NCBI RefSeq assembly: GCF_000445105.1
Contig: NZ_ATDP01000106.1
Span: 62,001 to 126,000, forward strand
Source of the DNA: Sphingobium lactosutens DS20
GTDB taxonomy: Bacteria > Pseudomonadota > Alphaproteobacteria > Sphingomonadales > Sphingomonadaceae
Direction: 5' to 3'
DNA: 64,000 nucleotides
Below, piece by piece: positions 37,164 to 45,196 of this stretch; position 1 is the stretch's first letter; each line of letters begins with the position of its first letter. A program made the translations under genes and the position numbers. The notes below the pieces were generated by a model that saw only the letters and a program-made list of their open reading frames with translations, had not been told where the DNA came from and made no database searches.

Positions 37164-37946
37164 CTATGGGCATGCCACCGAGAGCTGCGGCATTTCGTCC
37201 CAGGTCCGGCCACGATAGAGTCGGCCATTGGCTTTCTTGGATCGACGCTTGTTGTCCTTGCCCCAGGTTCCCCATTGCTTGAAGAAGAAGGCCGTCCCGA
37301 AGACGCCGCAAAGGTCATGGATCTCGTCGATCCATTCCTCCTTAATCGGCCGCGCCAGCCGACCGCTTTCGCCGCCGACGATCGCCCAATGGATATCGGT
37401 CAAATCGATGTCGCCCACCGGCCCTATCAAAGGTTCGAACGAGATGAACCGCGTCGCAGCCGGCGCACGGCGGAGATGATCAATGCGTTGGGCGACCGCC
37501 GCGTCTTCCACGCTTGTGCCAAGCCAAACATTGGGAAGGACGCCCCACTCCATCTGCATCAGAAGCTCGGCCATGCGCTCGGGGCGTTTGGTGAGGATTT
37601 GATAGGAATGCCAGGGCGTCGCGCGCATTACCTGCCAGACTTCGGCGATGAAAGCGTCGCTTACTCGTTCGTGGAAGAGATCACTCATCGAATTAACAAA
37701 GATCTTGCGTGGCTTCTTCCAACGCTGGGGGATGGTGAGTGCTTGGCGATCTTCCCGTACGGTGCCGTTCCAGATCGCGCGCTTGCCGCTCTTGCGGATC
37801 AGGCGCTCATATTTGGCGACGCCCATGGCTTCGAGGCGGCGCGCCATTTCCATGGCATAACAATGGGTGCAGCCCGCCGAGACGATGGTGCAGCCAGCGA
37901 CGGGATTCCATGTAGCATCGGTCCATTCGATCTGCGTTTCAGCCAT
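37164..37946 (-). CDS. Three-Cys-motif protein, phage Gp37/Gp68 family (DUF5131)
   Basis: 260 aa. Three Cys at 19, 26 and 29 (GCTIVSAGCTHCY) form a radical-SAM-like C-x6-C-x2-C motif near the N-terminus, followed by family segments VNSMSDLFHERVSD, YQILTKRPERM and WLGTSVEDA. Members often sit beside TcmP, as here. An iron-sulfur cluster is plausible but unproven. It is the first gene of a four-gene leftward operon; 37947-38196 is non-coding and presumably carries its promoter. Confidence 0.87.
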   Translation of the reverse strand: MAETQIEWTDATWNPVAGCTIVSAGCTHCYAMEMARRLEAMGVAKYERLIRKSGKRAIWNGTVREDRQALTIPQRWKKPRKIFVNSMSDLFHERVSDAFIAEVWQVMRATPWHSYQILTKRPERMAELLMQMEWGVLPNVWLGTSVEDAAVAQRIDHLRRAPAATRFISFEPLIGPVGDIDLTDIHWAIVGGESGRLARPIKEEWIDEIHDLCGVFGTAFFFKQWGTWGKDNKRRSKKANGRLYRGRTWDEMPQLSVACP

Positions 37947-38196
37947 AAATGTGTCTTAGATCAGTTGCAGCATAATGTCTTCCACGCTGATCAATCCGGG
38001 TTACGGACAACGCGATTTAATGTTCATTGTCACGGGACCAGACAATCTAATGGCAAATCTAGCCATCCAACCAACAAAATATGCCCTTCCGGACAGTCCA
38101 ACCCAGCGGTAATATACGTCGCGCATCAACGGAGATGAACGAACGTCGGCTTCAGCCGATTGGCTCCTAGAAGGGGAATAACCGGATCGTCCCATC

Positions 38197-38613
38197 CTAT
38201 GATGCAACTTCGACATCCTCGCCGATCTCCTGCCGGACCTTCGGACCTTTCGCGAGCCGCCGGCCCAACGCCTCGATAAAGGCGTCGTAGCGATCACCAC
38301 CCTGGCGGCGCATCGCGGCTCGCTCCGTTTCGGGCGGCGGCGGTGTGTTGGACAGCCAGAAGCGGATGAACAGCGCGATCATCTCGACGCCGATCCCGAC
38401 ATCGCGCTCCAATCGCGTCTGGCGTCGGTCGAGCCGATCAAGCCGCTTGGCGATGGCTGCCTCGCGCTGCTCGTCGGCGTCGGGCGAAAGGAAGGATGCG
38501 ATGGCCGCCTCGGCGACCAGCGAGCGCGACTTGCCCCGCCGGTCGGCATAGGCGGCGAGCGCCTGCATCACTTCGGGGTCGAGATATACAGAGAATGGCG
38601 TCTTGGTGGTCAT
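38197..38613 (-). CDS. CopG-family ribbon-helix-helix protein
   Basis: 138 aa. The N-terminus has a ribbon-helix-helix pattern (FSVYLDPEVMQALAAYADRRGKSRSLVAEAAIASFL), then a helical region with one possible membrane-like segment (about 75-90). The start overlaps the traG stop by four bases. In related elements this gene lies directly between traG and trbB; here the defence cargo separates it from trbB. It may regulate transfer genes or help DNA processing. Confidence 0.88.
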   Translation of the reverse strand: MTTKTPFSVYLDPEVMQALAAYADRRGKSRSLVAEAAIASFLSPDADEQREAAIAKRLDRLDRRQTRLERDVGIGVEMIALFIRFWLSNTPPPPETERAAMRRQGGDRYDAFIEALGRRLAKGPKVRQEIGEDVEVAS

Positions 38614-40640
38614 AGCTCGATGCCGTCGTCAGGATCGAGCGACGCTTGCCGTGCCATGCCCTGCATCTGTCGCCGCACCGTCGCTTGTCGCGCCGCGTCG
38701 GTATCGGGTTCCGGCTCGTCCAGCTCGAACTCGTTGGCGGGCGCTGGGCCCGGCGGCGACGCGATGTCGATATGGCGCTCCATGTCCGGCTCGCGGCGCA
38801 GGTCCCCATTCTCCGCATCGTCCTCCGCCGCTGCTTTCTTACCGGCCTTTTTCTTCTTCGACTTTTTCGGCGCCTTCTCCTCGGTCGGCTCTGCCATTGG
38901 CGGCGGCGCGATCGGCGGCATATTGCTCCAGTCGTCTGGGCGCGGCTCGCCAACGCCGGCCTTCGGGTCCGGGGGCACCAGCACCCGTTCGGTGAACCGC
39001 CGGTCCTTGAAATAGCGAACCTTCCGGGCGCGGATCGGATGGACGCCCGCCACCATCACGATCTCGTCGTCGGGCGGGAGCTGCATCACCTCGCCAGGTG
39101 TGAGGAGCTGGCGGGCGGTCTCGGAGCGCGACACCATCAAATGTCCCAGCCACGGGGACAGCCGGTGGCCGGCGTAGTTCTTCATAGCGCGCATCTCGGT
39201 GGCGGTGCCGAGCGCGTCGGAGATGCGCTTGGCGGTGCGCTCGTCATTCGAGGCGAACGAGACCCGGACATGGCAGTTGTCGAGGATCGCGTTGTTGGGG
39301 CCGTAAGCCTTCTCGATCTGGTTGAGCGACTGCGCGATCAGGAAGCATTTGATCTTGTAGCCGGCCATGAAGGCGAGCTGGCTTTCAAAGAAGTCAAGGC
39401 GCCCTTCCGACGGCAGCTCGTCGAACATGATGAGCAGCTCGTGACGCTCGGCCGCCGGCTTCAGATCCTCGGTGAGGCGCCGCCCGATCTGATTGAGCAT
39501 GAGCCGGATCAGCGGCCGGGTGCGCGAGATGTCGGAGGGCGGGACGACGAGGTAGAGCGTGGTGGGCAGCGCCCCCTCAACCAGATCGGCGATGCGCCAG
39601 TCGCAGCGACTCGTCACCTGGGCGACAACCGGATCGCGATAGAGGCCGAGGAACGACATGGCGGTCGAGAGCACGCCGGATCGCTCGTTGGCCGATTTGT
39701 TGAGCAGCTCCCGCGCAGCGGAAGCCACGACGGGATGGACGCCGGCTCGCCCAAGATGCCGCGTGGTCATCATGGCGCGCAGGGTGGATTCGATCGGCTG
39801 GCGCGGGTCCGACAGGAAGGCGGCGACGCCGGCCAGGGTCTTGTTCTCGCCGGCATAGAGGACATGCAGGATCGCGCCGACCAGCAGCGCATGGGAGGTC
39901 TTTTCCCAGTGGTTGCGCTTCTCCAGGCTGCCTTCGGGATCGACCAGCACGTCGGCGACGTTCTGCACGTCGCGCACCTCCAGGGCGCCCTTGCGGATTT
40001 CGAGCAGCGGGTTGTAGGCGGCCGAGCGCGCGTCGGTCGGATCGAACTGCAATACGCGGCCGTGACGTGCGCGAAAGCCCGCGGTGATTTGCCAGTTCTC
40101 GCCCTTAATGTCGTGGACGATACAGCTCTCCGGCCAGGTCAGCAGCGTCGGCACCACCAGTCCCACGCCCTTGCCGCTTCGGGTCGGCGCGAAGCACAGT
40201 ACATGCTCGGGGCCGTCGTGGCGCAGATAGTCGCGTCCCAGCCGGCCCAGCGTGACGCCGTTCGGCCCGAGCAGGCCGGCCGCCTCCACTTCCCGGCGTT
40301 CCGCCCAGCGGGCCGAGCCATAGGTCTCCGCGTTCTTCAGTTCGCGGGCGCGGCGCACCGACATGGCGATGGCGACGATGAAGGCGAGCAAGCCCCCCGA
40401 AGCGGCGATCAGCGCGCCGGTCTCGAATATCCTGGGCGCGTAGGCGTCGTAGAAGAACATCCAGACGAAGAAAGCGTAGGGCGGATAGACCGGCCAGCCG
40501 AAGACGGCGAACCAGGGCGGGCCGAGCTGCGGCTGATAGTCGAGCGCCGCGGCCGTCCATTGGGTGGCGATCCAGAGCGTCGCGACGATGATCGTGAAGA
40601 CGGTGACGACCTGGCCCCACAGAATCTTGCTGGCGGGCAT
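38610..40640 (-). CDS. traG: Type IV coupling protein TraG (VirD4-like)
   Basis: 676 aa. Two or more N-terminal membrane helices (about 10-30 and 70-95) precede a VirD4-type ATPase with Walker A PTRSGKG (about residue 160) and Walker B LLIMFDELPSEG. The C-terminal tail is Lys/Glu-rich. It delivers the relaxase-DNA complex to the Trb channel. The ATG at 40640 has AAGGAG seven bases upstream; a TTG two codons earlier is less likely. Confidence 0.96.
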   Translation of the reverse strand: MPASKILWGQVVTVFTIIVATLWIATQWTAAALDYQPQLGPPWFAVFGWPVYPPYAFFVWMFFYDAYAPRIFETGALIAASGGLLAFIVAIAMSVRRARELKNAETYGSARWAERREVEAAGLLGPNGVTLGRLGRDYLRHDGPEHVLCFAPTRSGKGVGLVVPTLLTWPESCIVHDIKGENWQITAGFRARHGRVLQFDPTDARSAAYNPLLEIRKGALEVRDVQNVADVLVDPEGSLEKRNHWEKTSHALLVGAILHVLYAGENKTLAGVAAFLSDPRQPIESTLRAMMTTRHLGRAGVHPVVASAARELLNKSANERSGVLSTAMSFLGLYRDPVVAQVTSRCDWRIADLVEGALPTTLYLVVPPSDISRTRPLIRLMLNQIGRRLTEDLKPAAERHELLIMFDELPSEGRLDFFESQLAFMAGYKIKCFLIAQSLNQIEKAYGPNNAILDNCHVRVSFASNDERTAKRISDALGTATEMRAMKNYAGHRLSPWLGHLMVSRSETARQLLTPGEVMQLPPDDEIVMVAGVHPIRARKVRYFKDRRFTERVLVPPDPKAGVGEPRPDDWSNMPPIAPPPMAEPTEEKAPKKSKKKKAGKKAAAEDDAENGDLRREPDMERHIDIASPPGPAPANEFELDEPEPDTDAARQATVRRQMQGMARQASLDPDDGIEL

Positions 40641-40660
40641 ATTCAATCTCCTTGGAAGGG

Positions 40661-42391
40661 TTACAGCCCGAGCCCCCGGCCGCGGCCGAGCGACCAGTCC
40701 ACGCCGCCGTCGCCACGCATGACGCCGGAGATGTGCTTACCGATCTGGCGGTCGAGCGAGGGGGTCCAGGGGACGAGTTGGAAACTCAGGCCGTCGTCGA
40801 TCATGGCGAAGCGGCCCGAGGCGAGCGTGAGGCGCTGGCGCACGGTGCCGGCGACATATTCGCCGGCCTTTGAGGGCGTGTGCGGCAGACCGATATCGGC
40901 CGACAGGTCCTTGGCCGCCGCGTCCAGTTCGCGATGCTTCAGCCTGTCGAGCAGGCCGCGTGCGAAGATGATGCGCTGCCCCTGCCGACGCGCCAGGCCG
41001 GTGTCGGCGAGATGCTCGGCGCGCGCTTCCATTGCCGCACGCACTTCGGTCCCAAAGCCGCCGCCGAGATCGCGGCCTTCGCTCGACAGGTTGCGGCGGT
41101 CGAGCCAGGTGGCTCCCGACGCATGGACCTGTCCCGGCAAATCCAAGTCCGATCGCACGGCAAGCGCCACCCGCTGGCGGCCCTTGCGGTCCTCGAAGCG
41201 GCGCAGCTCGACGATCGCGCCGGGCTTGCAATCGCCGGTCGCCTCGATGTCGGGAAACTGGACATGGTGGGTGCGTCCGTCGATCCCGTCGACGATCGCG
41301 TAGGCGCGGCCGGTCAGCTCGTCATGGAGCCCGCGGTCGACCAGCTTGCCGATGACGGGCTGGGCGGAATCGGGTTGGAGCACATAGCTGGCGGCGCCCC
41401 GGTCAACGCCGCGATCGCTCATCGCCTTGTGCATCCGCTTGATGATGTCGCCGCGCTCACCCAGCTCGCGCAGCGCGGCCTGCGCATTGTCCGCAAGCGT
41501 CCACTGGCCCGGCGCGATCTCGCTGGCGAGGCCGAGCCCCTCCAGCTTGCGCAGCCGTCCGATCCGCAGCGTGTGATCCCCGTCCGGCCGCACGCCCGGT
41601 TCGGGCGCCATGTCGATGACGCCCTCGCGGCCAAGCGTGCGCGAGAGGTCGCGGTCGATCTCGGTCCAGCGTTCGGCGTCGACCTGTCGCTCCAGCGAGG
41701 TGCGGATGTCGAGATCGCTGCGCAACCCCAGCTCGCGGGTGACGATCTCGCGCGCGGTGGCGCGCATTCCCTCGCCGATATAGTCGCGCGAGATAACGAG
41801 GTTCTGGCCGTCTTCGGCGACGCCGCGCACGATGACATGGACATGGGGGTTATCGGTGTTCCAGTGCTCGACGGCTCGCCAGTCGAGACGGGTGCCGAGA
41901 TCCTTTTCCATTCGCGTCATCAGCTCGCGGGTGAAGCCCTTGAGGTCGCCCATGTCGGGCGCATCCTCGGGCGAGACGATGAAGCGGAAGTGGTGCCGGT
42001 CGTTCTCACAGCGCGCGGCGAACGTGCCCCGGTCGAGGCCCTCGGTGTCCGCGCCGAACAGCACGCCCTTCTCGCCGTCGCGGGTGACGCCATCGCGTTG
42101 CAGATAGTTGAGATGCGCCGCGAGCGAGGCGCGGCCGCCGTGGCGGACCACCCGCGCCTTGACGACAACCTGGCGCGATCGGTGGCCGAGCCGGTGCGTG
42201 GCGCGCAGGCTGGCGACGCGGCCGCGCCCGAAGGTCGAACGGCCCGGCGCGATGATTCGCCCGCGTCGCGAGACATGGCCGCCGGCGCGCTGCGCGGCGA
42301 CGAGCGCCTGGGTGATGATCGGCAGCGCCCGCCGGCCGCCGCGCGAGCGGATGCGGCCAGGGCGGATGCGGAAATCCTCGTCACCGCTCAT
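40661..42391 (-). CDS. Conjugative relaxase (VirD2-like, DUF3363)
   Basis: 576 aa from the ATG at 42391 (MSGDEDFRIRPGRI). The N-terminal relaxase domain has RASLAAHLNYLQRDG (a possible catalytic Tyr), HHFRFIVSPEDA and HWNTDNPHVHVIVRG, the His triad of the family; the C-terminal part is DUF3363. It nicks one DNA strand at oriT and pilots it to the recipient. The next 300 bases upstream are non-coding and rich in inverted repeats, the expected place for oriT. An earlier start in frame would run through those repeats and is unlikely. Confidence 0.92.
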   Translation of the reverse strand: MSGDEDFRIRPGRIRSRGGRRALPIITQALVAAQRAGGHVSRRGRIIAPGRSTFGRGRVASLRATHRLGHRSRQVVVKARVVRHGGRASLAAHLNYLQRDGVTRDGEKGVLFGADTEGLDRGTFAARCENDRHHFRFIVSPEDAPDMGDLKGFTRELMTRMEKDLGTRLDWRAVEHWNTDNPHVHVIVRGVAEDGQNLVISRDYIGEGMRATAREIVTRELGLRSDLDIRTSLERQVDAERWTEIDRDLSRTLGREGVIDMAPEPGVRPDGDHTLRIGRLRKLEGLGLASEIAPGQWTLADNAQAALRELGERGDIIKRMHKAMSDRGVDRGAASYVLQPDSAQPVIGKLVDRGLHDELTGRAYAIVDGIDGRTHHVQFPDIEATGDCKPGAIVELRRFEDRKGRQRVALAVRSDLDLPGQVHASGATWLDRRNLSSEGRDLGGGFGTEVRAAMEARAEHLADTGLARRQGQRIIFARGLLDRLKHRELDAAAKDLSADIGLPHTPSKAGEYVAGTVRQRLTLASGRFAMIDDGLSFQLVPWTPSLDRQIGKHISGVMRGDGGVDWSLGRGRGLGL

Positions 42392-42695
42392 GGCGCGGCG
42401 CTCCGCACAGTGCGAAAAACCACGGTGAGGACTGACGTTCGGCCAGCGCCGCACAGTGCGGGATTTCCGCACACATTGCGCAGCAATGCCCAAAAGCCTT
42501 GAGAATCAAGGCTACGACCGGGGCGCAGGGGCTTCGCACATTGCCGCCCTTTATCTTGCCCTCGACCTTTCCCCTGCAAAAGCAGACGCCTTCTCTCTTC
42601 CGGCGCTGCGAGACGCTGCGACGGGCAACGCCAGCGCGCGTGAATACCGTCACTGACGGCAAATACACGGCCGAAACGCTGAAGATTACGCGCGA
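42392..42695. other. Non-coding region with repeats, candidate oriT and transfer control region
   Basis: Between the relaxase and transglycosylase genes. Two identical interrupted palindromes CGCAC-A-GTGCG lie at 42404-42414 and 42450-42460; a CATTGC-GCA-GCAATG repeat follows; GCCTTGA-GAA-TCAAGGC is a perfect 7-base-pair stem at 42496-42512; and CGCACATTG occurs twice near them. The position directly upstream of the relaxase and the inverted repeats fit an oriT, but no known nick consensus was identified. Confidence 0.5.
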
Positions 42696-43562
42696 TCATC
42701 GTGCGATCTCGTCGGAAAGTGGGACGAACAAGCTGGCTTGGCGAAGCGCGACGGGCTCCGCGGCGAAGGCTGATGGAACGGCCGGTGCACCTTCCGAAGG
42801 TACAGTGGCAGCAATAGAAGACCCACCCGCGCGTGCCGGAAACAGCCCCGCGCGGCGCCAGGCAAAGGGATCGGGCGGTAGCGCGACTGCGAGCCGGGTG
42901 TCGTCCGAACCATCGGTGATCGACGCCAACTTCGCGATGTAGGCGCGCGTGGCCGCAGGCAGCGGACGACCGCGCGAAAGATATTCGTCGGTGCGGCCAG
43001 GGCCAGCATTGTAGGCGGCCAGCATGGCGGTCACGTTGCCATAGCGGTTGTACATCTCGCGCAGGTAAGCCGTGCCCGCCAGGATGTTGTCGCGCGCATC
43101 GAACGGGTCGGAACCGAGCCGATAACGTGCGCGTAGGCTGGCCCAGGTAGCGGGCATGATCTGCATCAGCCCCATCGCGCCGACCGGAGAGACGGCGCGA
43201 AAATCGCCGTTGCTCTCCGCGCGCATCACGGCCCATACCCAACGCTCGGGGATGCCGAACCGCTGCGCCGCCTCGGCAATGGGTGCAGCATAAGGGACAC
43301 TCTCGGTGATCTCCCCAGCCGGAGCATTCTGCGCCAGCGCGGTGCCCGGCGAGGCCAACAGCATGATCACCAGACCAACGACCGACCCGACTCCGCTTCG
43401 CCGCCAGCCTGCCAATGTGCTCGCTCCGATAAAGGGTGCGCGCGGAGCGTCGGCCGAAGGCCGCCCTTGACCTTCGCTGCGCGCACCGGCCGGCCTGCGA
43501 CCGAGCGGGACGGAGGGATGAGACGGCCTTTCCACGAACAAAGGGATGATCAGGTCAGGCAC
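42696..43562 (-). CDS. Lytic transglycosylase (SLT domain) for conjugation
   Basis: 288 aa from the GTG at 43562. A signal-like segment (about residues 55-78, ending GTALAQ) precedes a goose-lysozyme-type SLT domain: RAESNGDFRAVSPVGAMGLM (catalytic Glu in AESN), MPATWASL and AYNAGPGRTDEY. It is VirB1-like and opens the peptidoglycan for the secretion channel. It lies three bases after the DUF736 gene, in the same operon. The long N-terminus may mean a later start is used. Confidence 0.92.
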   Translation of the reverse strand: MPDLIIPLFVERPSHPSVPLGRRPAGARSEGQGRPSADAPRAPFIGASTLAGWRRSGVGSVVGLVIMLLASPGTALAQNAPAGEITESVPYAAPIAEAAQRFGIPERWVWAVMRAESNGDFRAVSPVGAMGLMQIMPATWASLRARYRLGSDPFDARDNILAGTAYLREMYNRYGNVTAMLAAYNAGPGRTDEYLSRGRPLPAATRAYIAKLASITDGSDDTRLAVALPPDPFAWRRAGLFPARAGGSSIAATVPSEGAPAVPSAFAAEPVALRQASLFVPLSDEIAR

Positions 43563-43565
43563 CGA

Positions 43566-43898
43566 TCAGCTCCGGTCCTGGCTGGATCGCGGGTGGCGCC
43601 ATGACAGCCGGAATGTCTGCGCGTCGGCGTCCGTGCGGAACAGCTTGGGCTTGAGCCAACGCGGAAAGAGCGGACTTTCGATCTCCAGCGCGATGTAGTC
43701 GCCAGCCCGTTCGCTGGTGCGCTTGCGGGCGAAACCGACGATCGGACCGTCCGGATCGTCGAGATGGATGCGGTAATCGGCCGGGTCCTCGGCGTCGCTC
43801 GGTTCGGCCGGAACGAGCATGATCGCTTCGTCTATCGCGAACAGCCGGATGCGGCCGGCATAGCCGTTATCGGTCGGCTCAAAGATGTTCACGGGCAT
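43566..43898 (-). CDS. DUF736 protein
   Basis: 110 aa. DUF736 family, small beta-rich protein (starts MPVNIFEPTDNGYAG, later YIALEIESPLFP). AAGGAG lies upstream of the ATG. It overlaps the end of traF by 20 bases. DUF736 genes recur in alphaproteobacterial transfer clusters; the function is unknown. A second copy is at 50331-50630. Confidence 0.85.
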   Translation of the reverse strand: MPVNIFEPTDNGYAGRIRLFAIDEAIMLVPAEPSDAEDPADYRIHLDDPDGPIVGFARKRTSERAGDYIALEIESPLFPRWLKPKLFRTDADAQTFRLSWRHPRSSQDRS

Positions 43899-44457
43899 GG
43901 TGGGTCTCCTTCGGGCTTGACAGGTGAAGGCGTGGCAGAGGGGTGCTGAGGTGCAGCGGCAGAGCGCGTCCGATGACGACTGACGCCGGCAGCGGGCCGA
44001 AATAGCGGCCGTCCAGACTGTCCGGGACCGCCGGATTGAGCAGCAGCAACTCGCCGGCTTGCAACGTGTGACAGCCTTGCCAGACCGGCAGCGGACGGCC
44101 TCGGCCATCCCGCGCTCGGGCGATGACAACGGGACGTTCGTCGATGCTCACGACGGCGCCGTGTCGGCAGATGCGCTGTCCGGCCTTGGCCGCGATGTGT
44201 TTGAGCAGCGGCAGTCCGGCGGGCAGATAGCCGCGCTGGGCAAGCCATCGCGCGAGTCTGGCGGGCGGCATCGCAGCGACCAGCGCGCCCGTGGGCGGAT
44301 CGCGGTCGGGCTGGATCCGGTAGAGACCGATCGGCGCGCTGGCGCTGGCGTTCCAGACGAGACGCGGTTGCGGATGGACGACGGCGACAGCAACGAACGA
44401 GGCTGCGAAAGCCGACGCGGCGAGGGCCGTGGCCACAGCGTAGCGGCGGCGGGTCAT
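43879..44457 (-). CDS. traF: TraF-like S26 signal peptidase
   Basis: 192 aa. One N-terminal membrane helix (about 8-28), then the catalytic Ser region SAPIGLYRI and a Lys region LLKHIAAKAGQ, which form the Ser/Lys dyad of S26 peptidases, and late GRYFGPLPASVVIGRA. In IncP-type systems TraF matures and cyclises the TrbC pilin. The ATG overlaps the DUF2840 stop by four bases. Confidence 0.92.
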   Translation of the reverse strand: MTRRRYAVATALAASAFAASFVAVAVVHPQPRLVWNASASAPIGLYRIQPDRDPPTGALVAAMPPARLARWLAQRGYLPAGLPLLKHIAAKAGQRICRHGAVVSIDERPVVIARARDGRGRPLPVWQGCHTLQAGELLLLNPAVPDSLDGRYFGPLPASVVIGRALPLHLSTPLPRLHLSSPKETHHAREHL

Positions 44458-44951
44458 CCTTCGATCTCCCGGCGCTTGAGCCACGCGGTATGGCGCTCGG
44501 TCGTGTAGAGCCGTGGCTGATGTCCGGCAGTGATGCGCTGGTGGACATGCCGCCAGTGATCGGGGGCAGCTTCGCACGGATCGACACCAGCGGCCTCCAC
44601 GGCGTCGATCACGGCCAGCACTTGGCTCACCTTCGGCCAGCCTTCGATCTTGAGCAGGATATCGCCGCCCGGCCGCACGAAGGGCAGCGTCGTGTAGGGC
44701 TCGTTCGCCGCCACCGCGCGCACCACGTCGATACGCGAGACGATGGTGCCGAAGTCGTTGGACGCCCAGCGCACGAAGGCGAAAATCGCACCTGGCCGAA
44801 AGCCGACGACGCGCGTTCGGCGTGTCAGGATGCGATCCTCCGCGATGCGGCCGAAGCGTATCCAGTGCTCCAGCTTTTTCTCGACCCAGGTCAACTCGAC
44901 ATGGGTGAGGCCATCGCGGGCGAGCGCGCCGAAGGGCCGGTCGTCGGTCAT
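44454..44951 (-). CDS. DUF2840 protein
   Basis: 165 aa from the ATG at 44951. DUF2840 family (HVELTWVEKKLEHWIRFG, FAFVRWASNDFGT), a conserved member of this transfer cluster next to traF. No catalytic motif is evident. In related elements a ParA gene usually lies just upstream; here the upstream 244 bases hold no ParA but do hold iteron-like repeats. Confidence 0.88.
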   Translation of the reverse strand: MTDDRPFGALARDGLTHVELTWVEKKLEHWIRFGRIAEDRILTRRTRVVGFRPGAIFAFVRWASNDFGTIVSRIDVVRAVAANEPYTTLPFVRPGGDILLKIEGWPKVSQVLAVIDAVEAAGVDPCEAAPDHWRHVHQRITAGHQPRLYTTERHTAWLKRREIEG

Positions 44952-45044
44952 TGGTTGTCTCCAGGGATGAGCGCGGCGCGATGGCGAACGGCAAGCCGCC
45001 GATCGGACTGCGCCGTGTCTTCCACAGCGGCGCACGCCGTTAGC

Positions 45045-45063
45045 AAGAATCCGAAGGATTCTT
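45045..45063. other. Perfect hairpin AAGAATCC-GAA-GGATTCTT
   Basis: Eight-base-pair arms with a three-base loop, followed on the plus strand by a short T run. It lies in the gap between RepA and DUF2840. It could be a weak plus-strand terminator or part of the replication origin; neither is shown. Confidence 0.45.
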
Positions 45064-45129
45064 TTCTATTAGGATAGTTAGAGAGGGGCCGATTCCGCGC
45101 GGTTTTCTGCGGGTTTTCGGGGAAAAAGT

Positions 45130-45196
45130 GTTCCCGATAGTCCGTGTTTCGCGTTCCTGATCGTCCGACTCCGGGCGTTCCTGATAGTCCGTGTCT
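45130..45196. repeat. Three iteron-like direct repeats next to repA
   Basis: Units beginning GTTCCYGAT(A/C)GTCCG start at 45130, 45153 and 45177, a spacing of 23 and 24 bases (about two helix turns). The first and third share GATAGTCCGTGT; the middle one is diverged. They lie directly downstream of the RepA reading frame. Regular spacing and this position fit RepA-binding iterons of an origin of replication. Confidence 0.65.

Noticed and set aside
38646..41303. 885-codon plus-strand open frame antisense to traG and the relaxase
   Set aside because: Both genes beneath it have clear motifs and overlapping starts; the antisense product has no recognisable sequence.
40880..42502. 540-codon plus-strand frame antisense to the relaxase
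   Set aside because: Shadow of the relaxase reading frame, low-complexity composition.
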